From contig NZ_CP015863.1 of NCBI RefSeq assembly GCF_002163755.1, forward strand, positions 2,170,001 through 2,234,000: a DNA stretch of 64,000 nt. Reading direction: 5' to 3'. Positions 1 to 8,709 of the stretch are shown in pieces. The position numbers and the translations under genes are program-made. Numbering within the stretch: the stretch's first letter is position 1; each line of letters opens with the position of its first letter. The stretch comes from Vibrio campbellii CAIM 519 = NBRC 15631 = ATCC 25920. GTDB taxonomy: Bacteria > Pseudomonadota > Gammaproteobacteria > Enterobacterales > Vibrionaceae. The notes beneath the pieces were generated by a model. That model searched no databases, had not been told where the DNA came from, and saw nothing but the letters and a program-made list of their open reading frames with translations.

Positions 1-926
1 GATAGGAACATGATATTTGCAACACCGAGAGCACCCACGGCCATGGTCATGGCCCCGCTTGCACCAAGGAAAATTTGGATACCACGGAAGATCCCTGTAA
101 TCACCGCCGCACCTTCGCTGTAATCCGGCAAGCGGATTGCTTCTTTGTCCGTCGGATCAAAGTGCAATTTCTTGGCATAAAAATTAGCAATGGCTTGTCG
201 GAAGGCAGTGCTATCCATACCGTCGACAGGATTAAGTATTAGCAACCACGGCTTAGCATCCCACAGATCAAGATAAGTGGTATGAGGAATAAAGACTCTA
301 CGGCTGTCACCAAACGACAAGCCAGCATCTTCGTCTGTCATAATCCCTACCACTAAAAATGGTATTCCATTAATTTTGGTTATTTGACCTATCTGTATAT
401 CCCCCATCTTCGCGATTTGGTCTCCTAAGATCACAACTCGCGTATGGTTGGCAATATCACTGGGCGATAGGTCTCGCGACCCTTGCTCTAACTTTCTCTT
501 AACTAAAGAGAAGTAGTGGGAATCAATGCCACTAACGAAACGCGTCAGATTTTGTCCTTTTTCATTGGTAACATTCGCATCCCACTTGGCGTAGAGGCTG
601 GATGCTTGTTTCACTAAGCCAGATTGTTCGAGTGTTCGGACCTGATCCTGCGAAATGGTAATCTGACGCCGTAAAGGCAAACCTTGCCAAGGCTTACTTG
701 TACTCGATGGAATGGCCAACTGCACATTATTAGCCATAAATGACAGCTGATTAGTTTGATGGCGATAGAAACCCTCTCCCAACGCAATCAGTACCACAAC
801 GGAAATCACCCCCCAAGCAATGGCCACGATGGCCAGAATGCTCTTCATGCGATGCGCCATAAGTGTTTGCCATGTTTGCTGCAATAAGGTTTGCTGTAAT
901 AACGTTTGTTGCAATAGACGGATCAT
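1..926 (-). CDS. MacB/FtsX-type ABC transporter permease (partial, C-terminus off the window)
   Basis: Inner-membrane permease of a tripartite macrolide/lipoprotein-type exporter. The visible 308 codons show one N-terminal membrane segment (about residues 27-50, with MKSILAIVAIAWGVISVVVL), a large MacB-like periplasmic core (about 55-280) and the start of the second membrane segment at the window edge. The ATG overlaps the stop of the TolC-like gene as ATGA, so the two are translationally coupled. Residues 4-18 are three in-frame copies of LLQQT. The missing C-terminus and presumably the ATPase gene lie to the left of base 1. The family call is solid; the exported substrate is unknown. Confidence 0.85.
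   Translation of the reverse strand, partial: MIRLLQQTLLQQTLLQQTWQTLMAHRMKSILAIVAIAWGVISVVVLIALGEGFYRHQTNQLSFMANNVQLAIPSSTSKPWQGLPLRRQITISQDQVRTLEQSGLVKQASSLYAKWDANVTNEKGQNLTRFVSGIDSHYFSLVKRKLEQGSRDLSPSDIANHTRVVILGDQIAKMGDIQIGQITKINGIPFLVVGIMTDEDAGLSFGDSRRVFIPHTTYLDLWDAKPWLLILNPVDGMDSTAFRQAIANFYAKKLHFDPTDKEAIRLPDYSEGAAVITGIFRGIQIFLGASGAMTMAVGALGVANIMFL
873..917 (-). repeat. 15-bp tandem repeat at the start of the permease gene
   Basis: Three 15-bp units (917-903, 902-888, 887-873 on the minus strand) each encode Leu-Leu-Gln-Gln-Thr. The units differ at a few third positions. Copy-number change would lengthen or shorten the cytoplasmic N-terminus without shifting frame. Confidence 0.8.
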
Positions 927-2194
927 GAATTAAATGCTCGGGAGATCAGTACCATAGTGTCGTCATCTAACTTACCTGCGGTTTGCAACAAGCCGATACG
1001 CTGACGCCAGTAGTTGTACAGGTTGTTTTGCAGGCTGTTTTTTGCTTCAAACAAACTATTGTGCGCACTGATCACTTCCGAGACTTCTAACAAGCCGGCA
1101 TCGTAAAGTTTCTCTTTGCTGCGCAACACTTTCTCACGAGAAGTCACCAGCTCGTTCGCCATTAAGACTTGATTCCAGTTGATGTCAACTTGATTAAATT
1201 GCTGGATCACGCGCTTTTGGATGTCGATTTCGACTTTGCGTAAGTCTTGTTTTGCGCTGAGGGTGTTGAGTGACGCTTCGTCCACTCTGGCACGCGTTGC
1301 ACCGTTCAAGTCAATCGGTACACTTAAGGTGATACCAGCGTTGAACTCGCCGTCTTTACGTCGGTCATCATCGTTATACCCAACGCTACCTTTCACCGTT
1401 GGGTAGTAACCGCCTTGGGCTGAGTCTTCAGCAAACTCGCTGGCTTTGACGTTCTGGGCAGCCACCAGCAACTCTGGGCTGCTGTCTTTAGCAAGCTTTA
1501 ACCATTGTTCTTGTGATTCCACCATCATCGGCGGTTGAACAAGGGAGTCAGTGCGAATTTGGTCAACGTCTTGTGGCTCTTGGTTGATCAAAGCCGCCAG
1601 TTCTGCTCGTTTCACTTCTAAATCTGAGCGCGCATTCAAAATACCGGCTTTATCGGCAACTAGTGTCGCACGGATCTCTTCGACATCAACGGATTTCACT
1701 TTACCTGCTCGGTAACGCTTCTCGATGATCTTCAGCAGTTTGGTGCCTTCTTCCAGTTTGGACTGCGCCAGTAGCAGATCCCCCTGCGAGCTTGCCATAT
1801 CCAAATAAGACGAGAGCAGTCTTTGTGCAAGCTCATTGTGTGATTGAGCCAGCTCTAGCTGAGATTTAATGTAGTTGGCATTGGCTTGATCCAAATCTGA
1901 CCACAAGCTGCTGTCCCAGATGGTTTGAGAAAGCGATGCGCCATAACTGTTGGTGTTGTCGGCGGATTCATTCCAATTCGCCGAGGCCGTCGCACTTAAG
2001 CCAGGTAAGAGTGAACTGCGGCTTGCATCAACACCTACTTCGCCGAGTTGAACGCCAATTTTGGCTTTCTCGTAGTTCGGGTCATTTTGCTTCGCCTGTT
2101 GCCACGCTTGTTCAATGGAAATGGCATAGCTTGGTAAGCTAAACGTAGCAGCCAAAATCGCACAACCGATTTTAGACTTATTTAGTTTAATCAT
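923..2194 (-). CDS. TolC-like outer-membrane efflux channel protein
   Basis: Outer-membrane factor that would form the exit duct of the tripartite exporter encoded with its neighbours. The 423-residue product has a Sec signal peptide (about residues 1-24, ending SYA) followed by two OEP-type helical repeats rich in Gln/Ala/Leu heptads, the size and composition expected for the TolC family. Its start overlaps the last bases of the adaptor gene and its stop overlaps the permease start, so all three form one operon read leftward. It is a specialised TolC paralogue rather than the housekeeping TolC, judged only by context. Confidence 0.88.
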   Translation of the reverse strand: MIKLNKSKIGCAILAATFSLPSYAISIEQAWQQAKQNDPNYEKAKIGVQLGEVGVDASRSSLLPGLSATASANWNESADNTNSYGASLSQTIWDSSLWSDLDQANANYIKSQLELAQSHNELAQRLLSSYLDMASSQGDLLLAQSKLEEGTKLLKIIEKRYRAGKVKSVDVEEIRATLVADKAGILNARSDLEVKRAELAALINQEPQDVDQIRTDSLVQPPMMVESQEQWLKLAKDSSPELLVAAQNVKASEFAEDSAQGGYYPTVKGSVGYNDDDRRKDGEFNAGITLSVPIDLNGATRARVDEASLNTLSAKQDLRKVEIDIQKRVIQQFNQVDINWNQVLMANELVTSREKVLRSKEKLYDAGLLEVSEVISAHNSLFEAKNSLQNNLYNYWRQRIGLLQTAGKLDDDTMVLISRAFNS

Positions 2195-3323
2195 GCGCGG
2201 CTCCCGCCATCATACTATTGTCGATGATTTCTTCGTCTAACTTAACGCCGTCCAATACTTCTACATTGATGCCATCCGACAAACCAAGCTTCACTTTTTG
2301 TTTGTGGAAACCTTGCTCTGAGCTATCGGGAATCAATACGTTTGGTGTATCGCCATCAAATTGCAGTGCTCGTTCTGGCAAGGTTAAGACGTTTTCGGAT
2401 TTCTTCAATGTGATTTGCGCAGTAGATGAGAAACCCGAACGTAATAGGATCTCTTGCGGGATTTTCAGTTCTCCGACTTCCACTTCGAAGCCATTATCAA
2501 AGCTTTTTGCTGTTGCACTGTCCTCTGGCGAGTTAAGATTCTCTGATTGAATAGCAACTTTTGTTAACACGCCAGAAATCTCTGTGTCAGGATAAGGTGC
2601 AACGGTCAGTAACACAGGCATGCCCGGAGAAAGCTGTGCCGCGTCATGTTCACTGACACTACCCTTAAAGATTAAGCTGTTCATGTCGGCCAGAGACATC
2701 ATTTCTGTCGCAGCTTGGCTGGATTCAGTGGAAATGATCGGCTCACCCACTTCCACTTTACGGTTCAATACTGTGCCGTCAATTGGTGCGTAAATGGTTG
2801 AGGTTAAACGGGCGTCACCAATGGAAGCTTCACCACTGCGGATCAGTTCTAGATTCTGACGTCTTTGAAGCACGTTCGCTTCAGCAGATTTTACGGCTGA
2901 GCGCGCGCTGACGTACTCATCGTAGTTTTTTGGGATTATGTTCTGCCTTACCAAACTTTCGAGGTTAGAAAGCTTTTGCTTTTCGGATTCTAGCTCGGCT
3001 TCACTTCGCATCAAATCCGTTGATGCATCGGTTAATGCCTGTGGCGTCGGATTTGGGCGAACTTTTATCAGTGGTTGGCCCAGCTTAACTTTCTCACCGA
3101 CCTGAACAAAAATTTCACCCACTATTCCATCAAGTTGTGACTTAATAGACACCGAGTGCGCAGGGACAATATTGCCGACCGCTACCGCTTGTTTTTCAAT
3201 GGTTCCCTTTTCTACTGCCAGCGTTGGAAACGCCTCTAATTGAGTAGAGGATTGCAGATAGAAATACGCACCGCCGCTAAGCAATGCAACGCTCACAGCA
3301 GAGACAAGCCAAATTTTTGCCAT
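2187..3323 (-). CDS. Periplasmic adaptor subunit of a tripartite ABC exporter (HlyD/MacA family)
   Basis: Membrane-fusion protein linking the inner-membrane permease to the TolC-like channel. The 378-residue protein has an N-terminal membrane anchor (about residues 5-24), a biotinyl-lipoyl-like hybrid domain (about 50-90, with SQLDGIVGEIFVQVGEKV), a coiled-coil hairpin (about 95-165) rich in Glu/Lys/Gln, the second lipoyl half (about 170-205) and beta-barrel domains. It is the first gene of the three-gene operon. Immediately upstream lie tandem 11-bp repeats that may bind a response regulator. Confidence 0.88.
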   Translation of the reverse strand: MAKIWLVSAVSVALLSGGAYFYLQSSTQLEAFPTLAVEKGTIEKQAVAVGNIVPAHSVSIKSQLDGIVGEIFVQVGEKVKLGQPLIKVRPNPTPQALTDASTDLMRSEAELESEKQKLSNLESLVRQNIIPKNYDEYVSARSAVKSAEANVLQRRQNLELIRSGEASIGDARLTSTIYAPIDGTVLNRKVEVGEPIISTESSQAATEMMSLADMNSLIFKGSVSEHDAAQLSPGMPVLLTVAPYPDTEISGVLTKVAIQSENLNSPEDSATAKSFDNGFEVEVGELKIPQEILLRSGFSSTAQITLKKSENVLTLPERALQFDGDTPNVLIPDSSEQGFHKQKVKLGLSDGINVEVLDGVKLDEEIIDNSMMAGAAHD

Positions 3324-3350
3324 TATTGATACCGATTATTTTTGTGTAGT

Positions 3351-3372
3351 CTTGTGACCATCTTGTGAACAT
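3351..3372. promoter_or_regulatory. Two 11-bp direct repeats upstream of the exporter operon
   Basis: CTTGTGACCAT is followed directly by CTTGTGAACAT (10 of 11 identical), 28 bp upstream of the adaptor start. Abutting 11-bp direct repeats are typical of OmpR/PhoB-family response regulator sites; which regulator is unknown. Confidence 0.4.
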
Positions 3373-3398
3373 AAAGTTCTAGAATTATACCTGAGTCA

Positions 3399-3420
3399 CT
3401 GTCATGTGTTTGTCATAGGA
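3399..3420 (+). promoter_or_regulatory. Candidate Pho box
   Basis: CTGTCATGTGT followed by TTGTCATAGGA gives two 7-bp CTGTCAT-like repeats spaced 11 bp, matching the PhoB site pattern. It lies about 76 bp upstream of the adaptor gene but in the opposite orientation to that gene, which lowers confidence. Confidence 0.3.
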
Positions 3421-3500
3421 AGCATCATAAGGTCAGCCTCCTGTCAGAGGTAATGGACATCGTAAGGCTCAATGCTAATTTGGATAACCTTGACCAAGAT

Positions 3501-4349
3501 TTATAAAGTTACCTTTCTACCAGTGGGTAAATGCTCCAGACGATCCCCTAGTATTTCTTTTAAAAGGCCATACGCTTTCATTCCTGTGCAATGGCCGGTG
3601 TAAAACTTATCAATTGGATATTTCGACAGCGCTCTGCCCAATGTTCTAATATCGTCTTTAGTGCCACCTATACCATTCAATACTGGTAAACCAACAAGGT
3701 GAAAGCCACCCACAACCGCTTTGATTTTGCAGTTTGGAAATAACTCTGTGGCGGTTTCAATCATGTTCAACACACCGCTGTGCGCACAGCCCGTAAAGAC
3801 AACCAAGCCGTCTTCTTCTTTGATGACAAGCAGCAATTCGTGCTCGAAGGTGTCCTGCTCGTAGCCTCCATCGTGCGATTGGGTATACAGGTACTGGTTG
3901 CCTTTTGGTTGTGGAAAGCGATCGCATATCTCGGTGATCACGTGAACATTGGGGGCAACTTCTGTCGTTCGTTCAATCAGTACGAAACGGTTATTTGCAC
4001 TCTCTAACAGCGCTTTGTCGATGCCAACATCGTTTTTAAAACCAAAGGCGCGAAAGTAGTAATCTTGCTCGCCACATTCCTTTAAATAAATCTTCGCGGT
4101 TTCATTCCGCTCAAGAAAATAAGAGGCACCATTGCAATGGTCATGGTGTCGATGAGAAACAACGCCAAAATCTACGGCTTGGATATCCACATTCAGTCGA
4201 GGCGCGTTGTCACAAAACGTTTGTCCACTGCCCATATCAAAGAGAATGTTCATTCCCGACGTCTCAATGTGTAGCGATAAACCGCGCTCAACACAGAGAT
4301 CATCTCTCCCCTCTATGCGTGAATTATCAACCAAGGTGGTCACGATCAT
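3501..4349 (-). CDS. Metallo-beta-lactamase-fold hydrolase
   Basis: Cytoplasmic zinc/iron hydrolase of the MBL superfamily, 282 residues. The metal-binding motif H-R-H-H-D-H is at residues 66-71, a further His lies in TGCAHSG (about 190), and the C-terminal FYTGHCTG (about 250) supplies the last ligand. The layout resembles the subgroup annotated as dihydropterin ribofuranosyl-aminobenzene phosphate synthase-like, but this subgroup's substrate is not established, so no substrate is claimed. An AAGGAG ribosome site precedes the ATG. It is a single gene, not obviously linked to its neighbours. Confidence 0.8.
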   Translation of the reverse strand: MIVTTLVDNSRIEGRDDLCVERGLSLHIETSGMNILFDMGSGQTFCDNAPRLNVDIQAVDFGVVSHRHHDHCNGASYFLERNETAKIYLKECGEQDYYFRAFGFKNDVGIDKALLESANNRFVLIERTTEVAPNVHVITEICDRFPQPKGNQYLYTQSHDGGYEQDTFEHELLLVIKEEDGLVVFTGCAHSGVLNMIETATELFPNCKIKAVVGGFHLVGLPVLNGIGGTKDDIRTLGRALSKYPIDKFYTGHCTGMKAYGLLKEILGDRLEHLPTGRKVTL

Positions 4350-4636
4350 AATGTCTCCTTACTGCGTTGAACTATATGAATCGAAGAGACAATAACGAGG
4401 TTTGATGTTTGTAGAAAAAAGTAATGGTAATTGTGTGATTAGACAGAGGTTTACTGTACAAAAAACAAAATCCAACGGAAAGAAACAGTCTGCCACATAA
4501 CCATCGTCGATGGTGTTGAGTACCGTTAAGCTTTCTGCCCACTGCTCCTCCATTGGTTGCAGCGGGCTTAACATCAGGATTAATTCAAAGAAGCCTTTTA
4601 TTCATACGCTACGCTTCAAACACCAACAGGCGTGAC

Positions 4637-6217
4637 TCAACCTCGTTTTTGAGAGCTATTAGATGACGTTATTCTGTCCCATTCTGTTGGCTTTTCGGTC
4701 ATTACCCATTCTGCTTTATGGTTAGCAGATGCAGTGCGCTTTGCATTTTTTACTGGCGGTAAACCTTTACTCTCTCTATATGCCTTAAACCAAGAGTCAA
4801 AATCACTACTGCTTTCTACTAGGGTATTGATCTCGGTAATAATCATTTTTCGGTCAGCCGCTCCAAATTGGTCTAGTGTTTTGACGTCTAACTTCGCTGT
4901 AGATTCTGTTCGAGGTACAAACTCAGTCAGAGCACTTGGCACAGTGCGGAACTCAAATAAAATCGCAGGTTCAGGGTTACCCGTGCTTCCCGTCGTCGCG
5001 TTATTAATACCATGCCCTGCAACTTCACCACCATCTTGAAAATATGCGAATACATTCTTAGCAAGGCTCTCTGAATGAGATGATTTCAACTTAGCCGAAA
5101 TTTGTTGTCTGACATACCTAGAATCATTATCGCTCAAAAGATTTAACATCAGCTTCGGTTTGGTTCTTGGCAAAATTTCCCATGCATTTTTCACTTTAGG
5201 ATCAGTCAACCCTTGAGCGTTTGGTCGAATACCTTCATCATTCGGGTCCCAGTCATTAATGTAAATACCATATTCTTTCGCCAAATCTGCAGTCTTAGAG
5301 TAAATGGATGTCAGATAAGCAAATACATTTTGAGCGGCCTCTTGATCATCTAATTTTACATTTCCAGCGTTTGCTGAAAATTCCTTTCGTAATGCCGCCT
5401 TATACCACGGAGCAGATTCTAAAAGCTTCAATTCATCTGACGTTCCTGTGCCAAAATCTTTAGCGCTTACCCCCATAGAGGCCTGTTGCCCGCTCGGCGT
5501 CATACCTATATTCTGGCCTTGGGCTTCAATTGACATGCCGTTGCCAGCCGCAATCAAATGGTTAGGATTAGCGATCGCCAATGTAAAACGACCATCCTCA
5601 CTGACTAGGTTGGATAACGCTTTGTGGTTTGATTGATTAATATGGTTGGTAAATACCTTGGCCAACCAAAGCATCGCATCTTTACGATTATCGATTGCTT
5701 CTTTATCTCGGATTTCACTTGGATAAGTGACTAACTCAATCGTATGCGTTTGCCACTTACCAATACCTTTGACATCTTTAATGCCAGTTGGATTTGTGTA
5801 ACCACCCTGGTTCATATCTTTCGTCAGCATGAACAGAGGGTTATCCTTTGCATCATGAACATAACCAAACTTCTGAGTCGAATTACTAGGTAAAGCCACA
5901 ATCAGTCCTGACAACTCATTCTCAATACCAATCGAACTCGTTTCAAAGTGACTTCCAAATTCAGGGACAATGACAGCTTTGGGTTTAGATTGACCAGCAG
6001 AGTTCTGAGCCGCTCGCTCACGATTCGCAGCCCAACGCTCTTCATCTTCTGCTTTGTAGGTTAACTCTTCTTTACGCTCTCTTCGTTGCCGCTCAAGGCG
6101 CTCTTGAACCGTTTGTTCTAATTCTGGAGGCTTTGGTGGTGGTTTTACGGTGTCATCAACGGGCTTATAGCCTCCACCTGTACTGGTTTTACTTTTTAGT
6201 TCATCAAGATTAGGCAT
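4637..6217 (-). CDS. Unrecognised 526-residue protein, possibly amidoligase/GCS-like core
   Basis: I do not recognise a named family. No signal peptide or membrane segment is seen. Residues 1-80 are low complexity: a GGG turn, a proline-rich run (about 24-33), then a strongly charged Glu/Arg helix (about 36-70). A folded region follows with IGIENELSGL (about 96-105), THTIELVTYPSE (about 157-168) and ILFEFRTVPSA (about 415-425). These E-x-E, E-L and E-F-R strands resemble how carboxylate-amine ligases of the glutamine-synthetase/GCS superfamily place metal-binding acids, but this is inference. A disordered charged N-terminus on an enzymatic body also fits a secreted effector or polymorphic toxin; no immunity gene or secretion gene is adjacent. 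It is a monocistron. Confidence 0.6.
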   Translation of the reverse strand: MPNLDELKSKTSTGGGYKPVDDTVKPPPKPPELEQTVQERLERQRRERKEELTYKAEDEERWAANRERAAQNSAGQSKPKAVIVPEFGSHFETSSIGIENELSGLIVALPSNSTQKFGYVHDAKDNPLFMLTKDMNQGGYTNPTGIKDVKGIGKWQTHTIELVTYPSEIRDKEAIDNRKDAMLWLAKVFTNHINQSNHKALSNLVSEDGRFTLAIANPNHLIAAGNGMSIEAQGQNIGMTPSGQQASMGVSAKDFGTGTSDELKLLESAPWYKAALRKEFSANAGNVKLDDQEAAQNVFAYLTSIYSKTADLAKEYGIYINDWDPNDEGIRPNAQGLTDPKVKNAWEILPRTKPKLMLNLLSDNDSRYVRQQISAKLKSSHSESLAKNVFAYFQDGGEVAGHGINNATTGSTGNPEPAILFEFRTVPSALTEFVPRTESTAKLDVKTLDQFGAADRKMIITEINTLVESSSDFDSWFKAYRESKGLPPVKNAKRTASANHKAEWVMTEKPTEWDRITSSNSSQKRG

Positions 6218-6510
6218 GAAGTAACACTCTACAAAAGAAGCGGAAACTTCATCTTAAAGCAGTGACTAATCATCAATAATATCGATTTTATAAAACGCTC
6301 AGAATCACTAGGCAATCGTTTACTTACACACTAGTTATAATCATATCAACGTCAAAAATTAAAATGTGATTACACAATTAGAAAGTGACACAGTGACAAT
6401 GATTCCAATTTAACAGCACTTAACTGGAGGATTACTCAAGGGAAAGGGTTTAGGGAGATAACGCTACATTGCTCCTAGGTAGAAGAAGCCTAAGCATGAA
6501 GTGTGAGCTG

Positions 6511-7035
6511 CTAGTTGTTCAAAAACATATTCCAACAATCCTGAGGTTCGTCGCTAAGGGCAGGGAAAACCGCATACTCTTTCAGCACGCCTTGTTTCTT
6601 AAATCCACATTTTTCGAGCACGCGAATGCTGGCTTGATGATCGATATGAGGAGCTGTATGGACCTCCTTTACTCCGATACTTTTTAGATACTCTATACCT
6701 AGCATACAAGCCTGAGTCGCATACCCTTTACCTTGATAGTTTCTAGAGATACCAAAATGAATTTCGCTACTGCTTTTTTCAGGGATTAACACCAAGCAAC
6801 CAATGGGGACTTGAGAGGCGATTTCTTCGATTGCGAGTACCAAGATATTAGGGTGAGCCAACTCGTACTGGCTTCGCCATCTAGTGATAGCTTGCAACGT
6901 TTGGGTTGAGCTTAGATGCGCTTGTCGGTTTAGGTACAAACAGGCTTTCTCATCACCGAGGTAATGATCAAAGAGAGGCACAGCATCCGATTCTTCAACG
7001 TGACGAATTGCCACGTATTGCGCTTCAAGTTTCAT
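6511..7035 (-). CDS. GNAT family N-acetyltransferase (RimJ/RimL-like)
   Basis: Acetyl-CoA-dependent acetyltransferase, 174 residues, near the usual RimJ/RimL length. The N-terminal region carries the family's 'V-R..EESDA..LF..Y' start, the acetyl-CoA loop is IS-R-NYQGKGYATQA (about residues 105-118), and the C-terminal LEKCGFKKQGVLKEY (about 144-158) is a classic RimJ/RimL ending. GAAGGAAG precedes the ATG. The substrate (protein N-terminus or small amine) cannot be told. It is preceded by the pldA gene in the same direction with a short gap. Confidence 0.85.
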   Translation of the reverse strand: MKLEAQYVAIRHVEESDAVPLFDHYLGDEKACLYLNRQAHLSSTQTLQAITRWRSQYELAHPNILVLAIEEIASQVPIGCLVLIPEKSSSEIHFGISRNYQGKGYATQACMLGIEYLKSIGVKEVHTAPHIDHQASIRVLEKCGFKKQGVLKEYAVFPALSDEPQDCWNMFLNN

Positions 7036-7079
7036 TCACTTCCTTCTCAAAAACGTTTTTGGACGTTAAAGGGTGGGCG

Positions 7080-7850
7080 CTAAAAGTCGAATGCAAAGCC
7101 AACCCCAAACGCGCTTTCATCGAAGTTGTAATTTGAGATTGTGAGACCGTAACCCGTTTCTGCCTTCATATAACCTCTTAACCCCTGATAAACGGGGAAG
7201 TTCCAAGATGCGCGATAGAAACCCTTTTCCCAACCTTCAGTAAAGAAATTCGATACGGTGAGTTTCAGTTTGTGATCATTCTCAGAAATCCAAGCCGCCT
7301 CTAGCTCGCCATAGCCAAGGAAATCCACAATATCTGGATTGTAGTGATTGCTACCAACATCAAACCAAGTTTTAAAGCGAACAAAGCCAGACTCAAAGCG
7401 CCATTTGTTATCGAGGTAGACTCGATTCCAACTGACTTCGTCGCTGCCACCCGCACCATTGGATTGATGCTCAAAACCAAGCGAAATACGCCAAGGGTTT
7501 AAGTTCCAACGATAAAAAATAGCAGGGTTGTATTGATCGTCTCTAAAGTATGCTGAGTCATCGTACGCTTCCCAATTTGAGCGCTGGGTATAGGCGACAA
7601 ATAAGCCATCATCCCCAAACACTAAGAGTTTATACTTCATGCTTAGTTGGAACTGGACCAACACGTCCTTTGCGTCGTGGCCATTTGGATTGGTTGGAGC
7701 AAAGCGTGCTTGGTTTACCTTAGACTCGGTATAAAACGGTAATAAATAGTTGTCTTCATGAGCAGAAAAGCGCTTTTCTTCTGCGCAGACGTCTGCTGCA
7801 ACGGTTGATAAAAACGCCGTAAATAATCCTAACTTTTTACAGTGAAACAT
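7080..7850 (-). CDS. pldA: Outer-membrane phospholipase A (OMPLA)
   Basis: Outer-membrane phospholipase that hydrolyses acyl chains of phospholipids misplaced in the outer leaflet. The 256-residue protein has a signal peptide (ending about VCAEE), then beta-barrel strands ending in an aromatic-terminated FAFDF. The catalytic segment shows YNPAIFYRW followed by FEHQSNGAGGSDEVSWNRVY, containing the His-x-Ser-Asn-Gly active-site motif, with the Asn that completes the triad expected on the neighbouring strand. I prefer the second ATG, since AAAAGG is about 6 bases upstream of it and abuts the first ATG (7856). Confidence 0.92.
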   Translation of the reverse strand: MFHCKKLGLFTAFLSTVAADVCAEEKRFSAHEDNYLLPFYTESKVNQARFAPTNPNGHDAKDVLVQFQLSMKYKLLVFGDDGLFVAYTQRSNWEAYDDSAYFRDDQYNPAIFYRWNLNPWRISLGFEHQSNGAGGSDEVSWNRVYLDNKWRFESGFVRFKTWFDVGSNHYNPDIVDFLGYGELEAAWISENDHKLKLTVSNFFTEGWEKGFYRASWNFPVYQGLRGYMKAETGYGLTISNYNFDESAFGVGFAFDF

Positions 7851-7928
7851 CGCCATCCTTTTGATCTGTAACTATCTGAATTCAATATAGAAGATAATTA
7901 GCAGCTTTCCTCTAATTTTCTGGAGTAA

Positions 7929-8684
7929 TCAAAGCTTCTCTGCAACGCAGATTAGGTTGTTTGAATTTTCAGAAAACTTCTCTTCTGCCCACGAGCTGTA
8001 TTTTTCGGTAATACATAAACCCGCCTGAGCAAGAAACGCTTCAATTTCAGATAACTTTCGATACTTCAAGTCAATGCTTGAGTAGACCATTGTCCCATCT
8101 TGGTAGTGACGTTCTTTCTTCAAATAAAGAACTGTACATTTAGCGTCATAACGTTCGCTCATACCCATGTACTTTACTTCGCCTTTGTCGGGCGATTCAT
8201 AGGTTTGCCACAGGGACATTTCAGCATCAATTTCTAAGTTATCGGGCGTTGGTAGACGAGTATCAAAGATGAAGCGACCACCTTTGTTAAGGTGATTAGA
8301 AATCGAATTAAGGACACCAACTAGCATCTCATCGGAGAGGAAAGCTTGGAAAGCGTTGCCCGTCATGATCGCAATATCAAAGCATTTACCGAGAGAGAAT
8401 TGAGTGGCATCCTGCTGCAAAAAAGAAAGGTTATCTAATCCCTGTGCTTTGTGTTTAGCATGTTTTAGCATTCCTTCGGCAATATCAATACCAACAGCAT
8501 TATCGAGTTTCTTGGCGACAGGTATCGTGATAATACCCGTGCCACAACACACATCCAACAAACTTCGAGCACTCATCGTGGTGATGTGCTTTTGTATTAG
8601 AGCGATATCATCTTCGTAATGTTTATCATACTGCGCATCGTATTCCATTCCCGATGCGAACTCGCTCAAGTCTTGTGTCTTCAA
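7929..8684 (-). CDS. Class I SAM-dependent methyltransferase
   Basis: Cytosolic methyltransferase of 251 residues. The SAM-binding motif I is LLDVCCGTGIITIP (about residues 41-54), motif II AVGIDIAEGML (about 62-72), and the motif IV region FDIAIMTGNAFQAF (about 104-117). The reading frame opens with TTG at 8684, preceded by AGGGG at suitable spacing; the first in-frame ATG (8648) has a poor ribosome site. The acceptor substrate is unknown. A second methyltransferase gene lies 25 bp upstream, read in the same direction; they share fold only and do not look like recent duplicates. Confidence 0.82.
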   Translation of the reverse strand: MKTQDLSEFASGMEYDAQYDKHYEDDIALIQKHITTMSARSLLDVCCGTGIITIPVAKKLDNAVGIDIAEGMLKHAKHKAQGLDNLSFLQQDATQFSLGKCFDIAIMTGNAFQAFLSDEMLVGVLNSISNHLNKGGRFIFDTRLPTPDNLEIDAEMSLWQTYESPDKGEVKYMGMSERYDAKCTVLYLKKERHYQDGTMVYSSIDLKYRKLSEIEAFLAQAGLCITEKYSSWAEEKFSENSNNLICVAEKL

Positions 8685-8709
8685 AAACAGCCCCTGTTTA
8701 TTTAATTGA

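Noticed and set aside
4359..4574. 71-codon frame between the MBL hydrolase and the unassigned protein
   Set aside because: No ribosome site, no recognisable domain, and composition like intergenic DNA; not supported as a gene.
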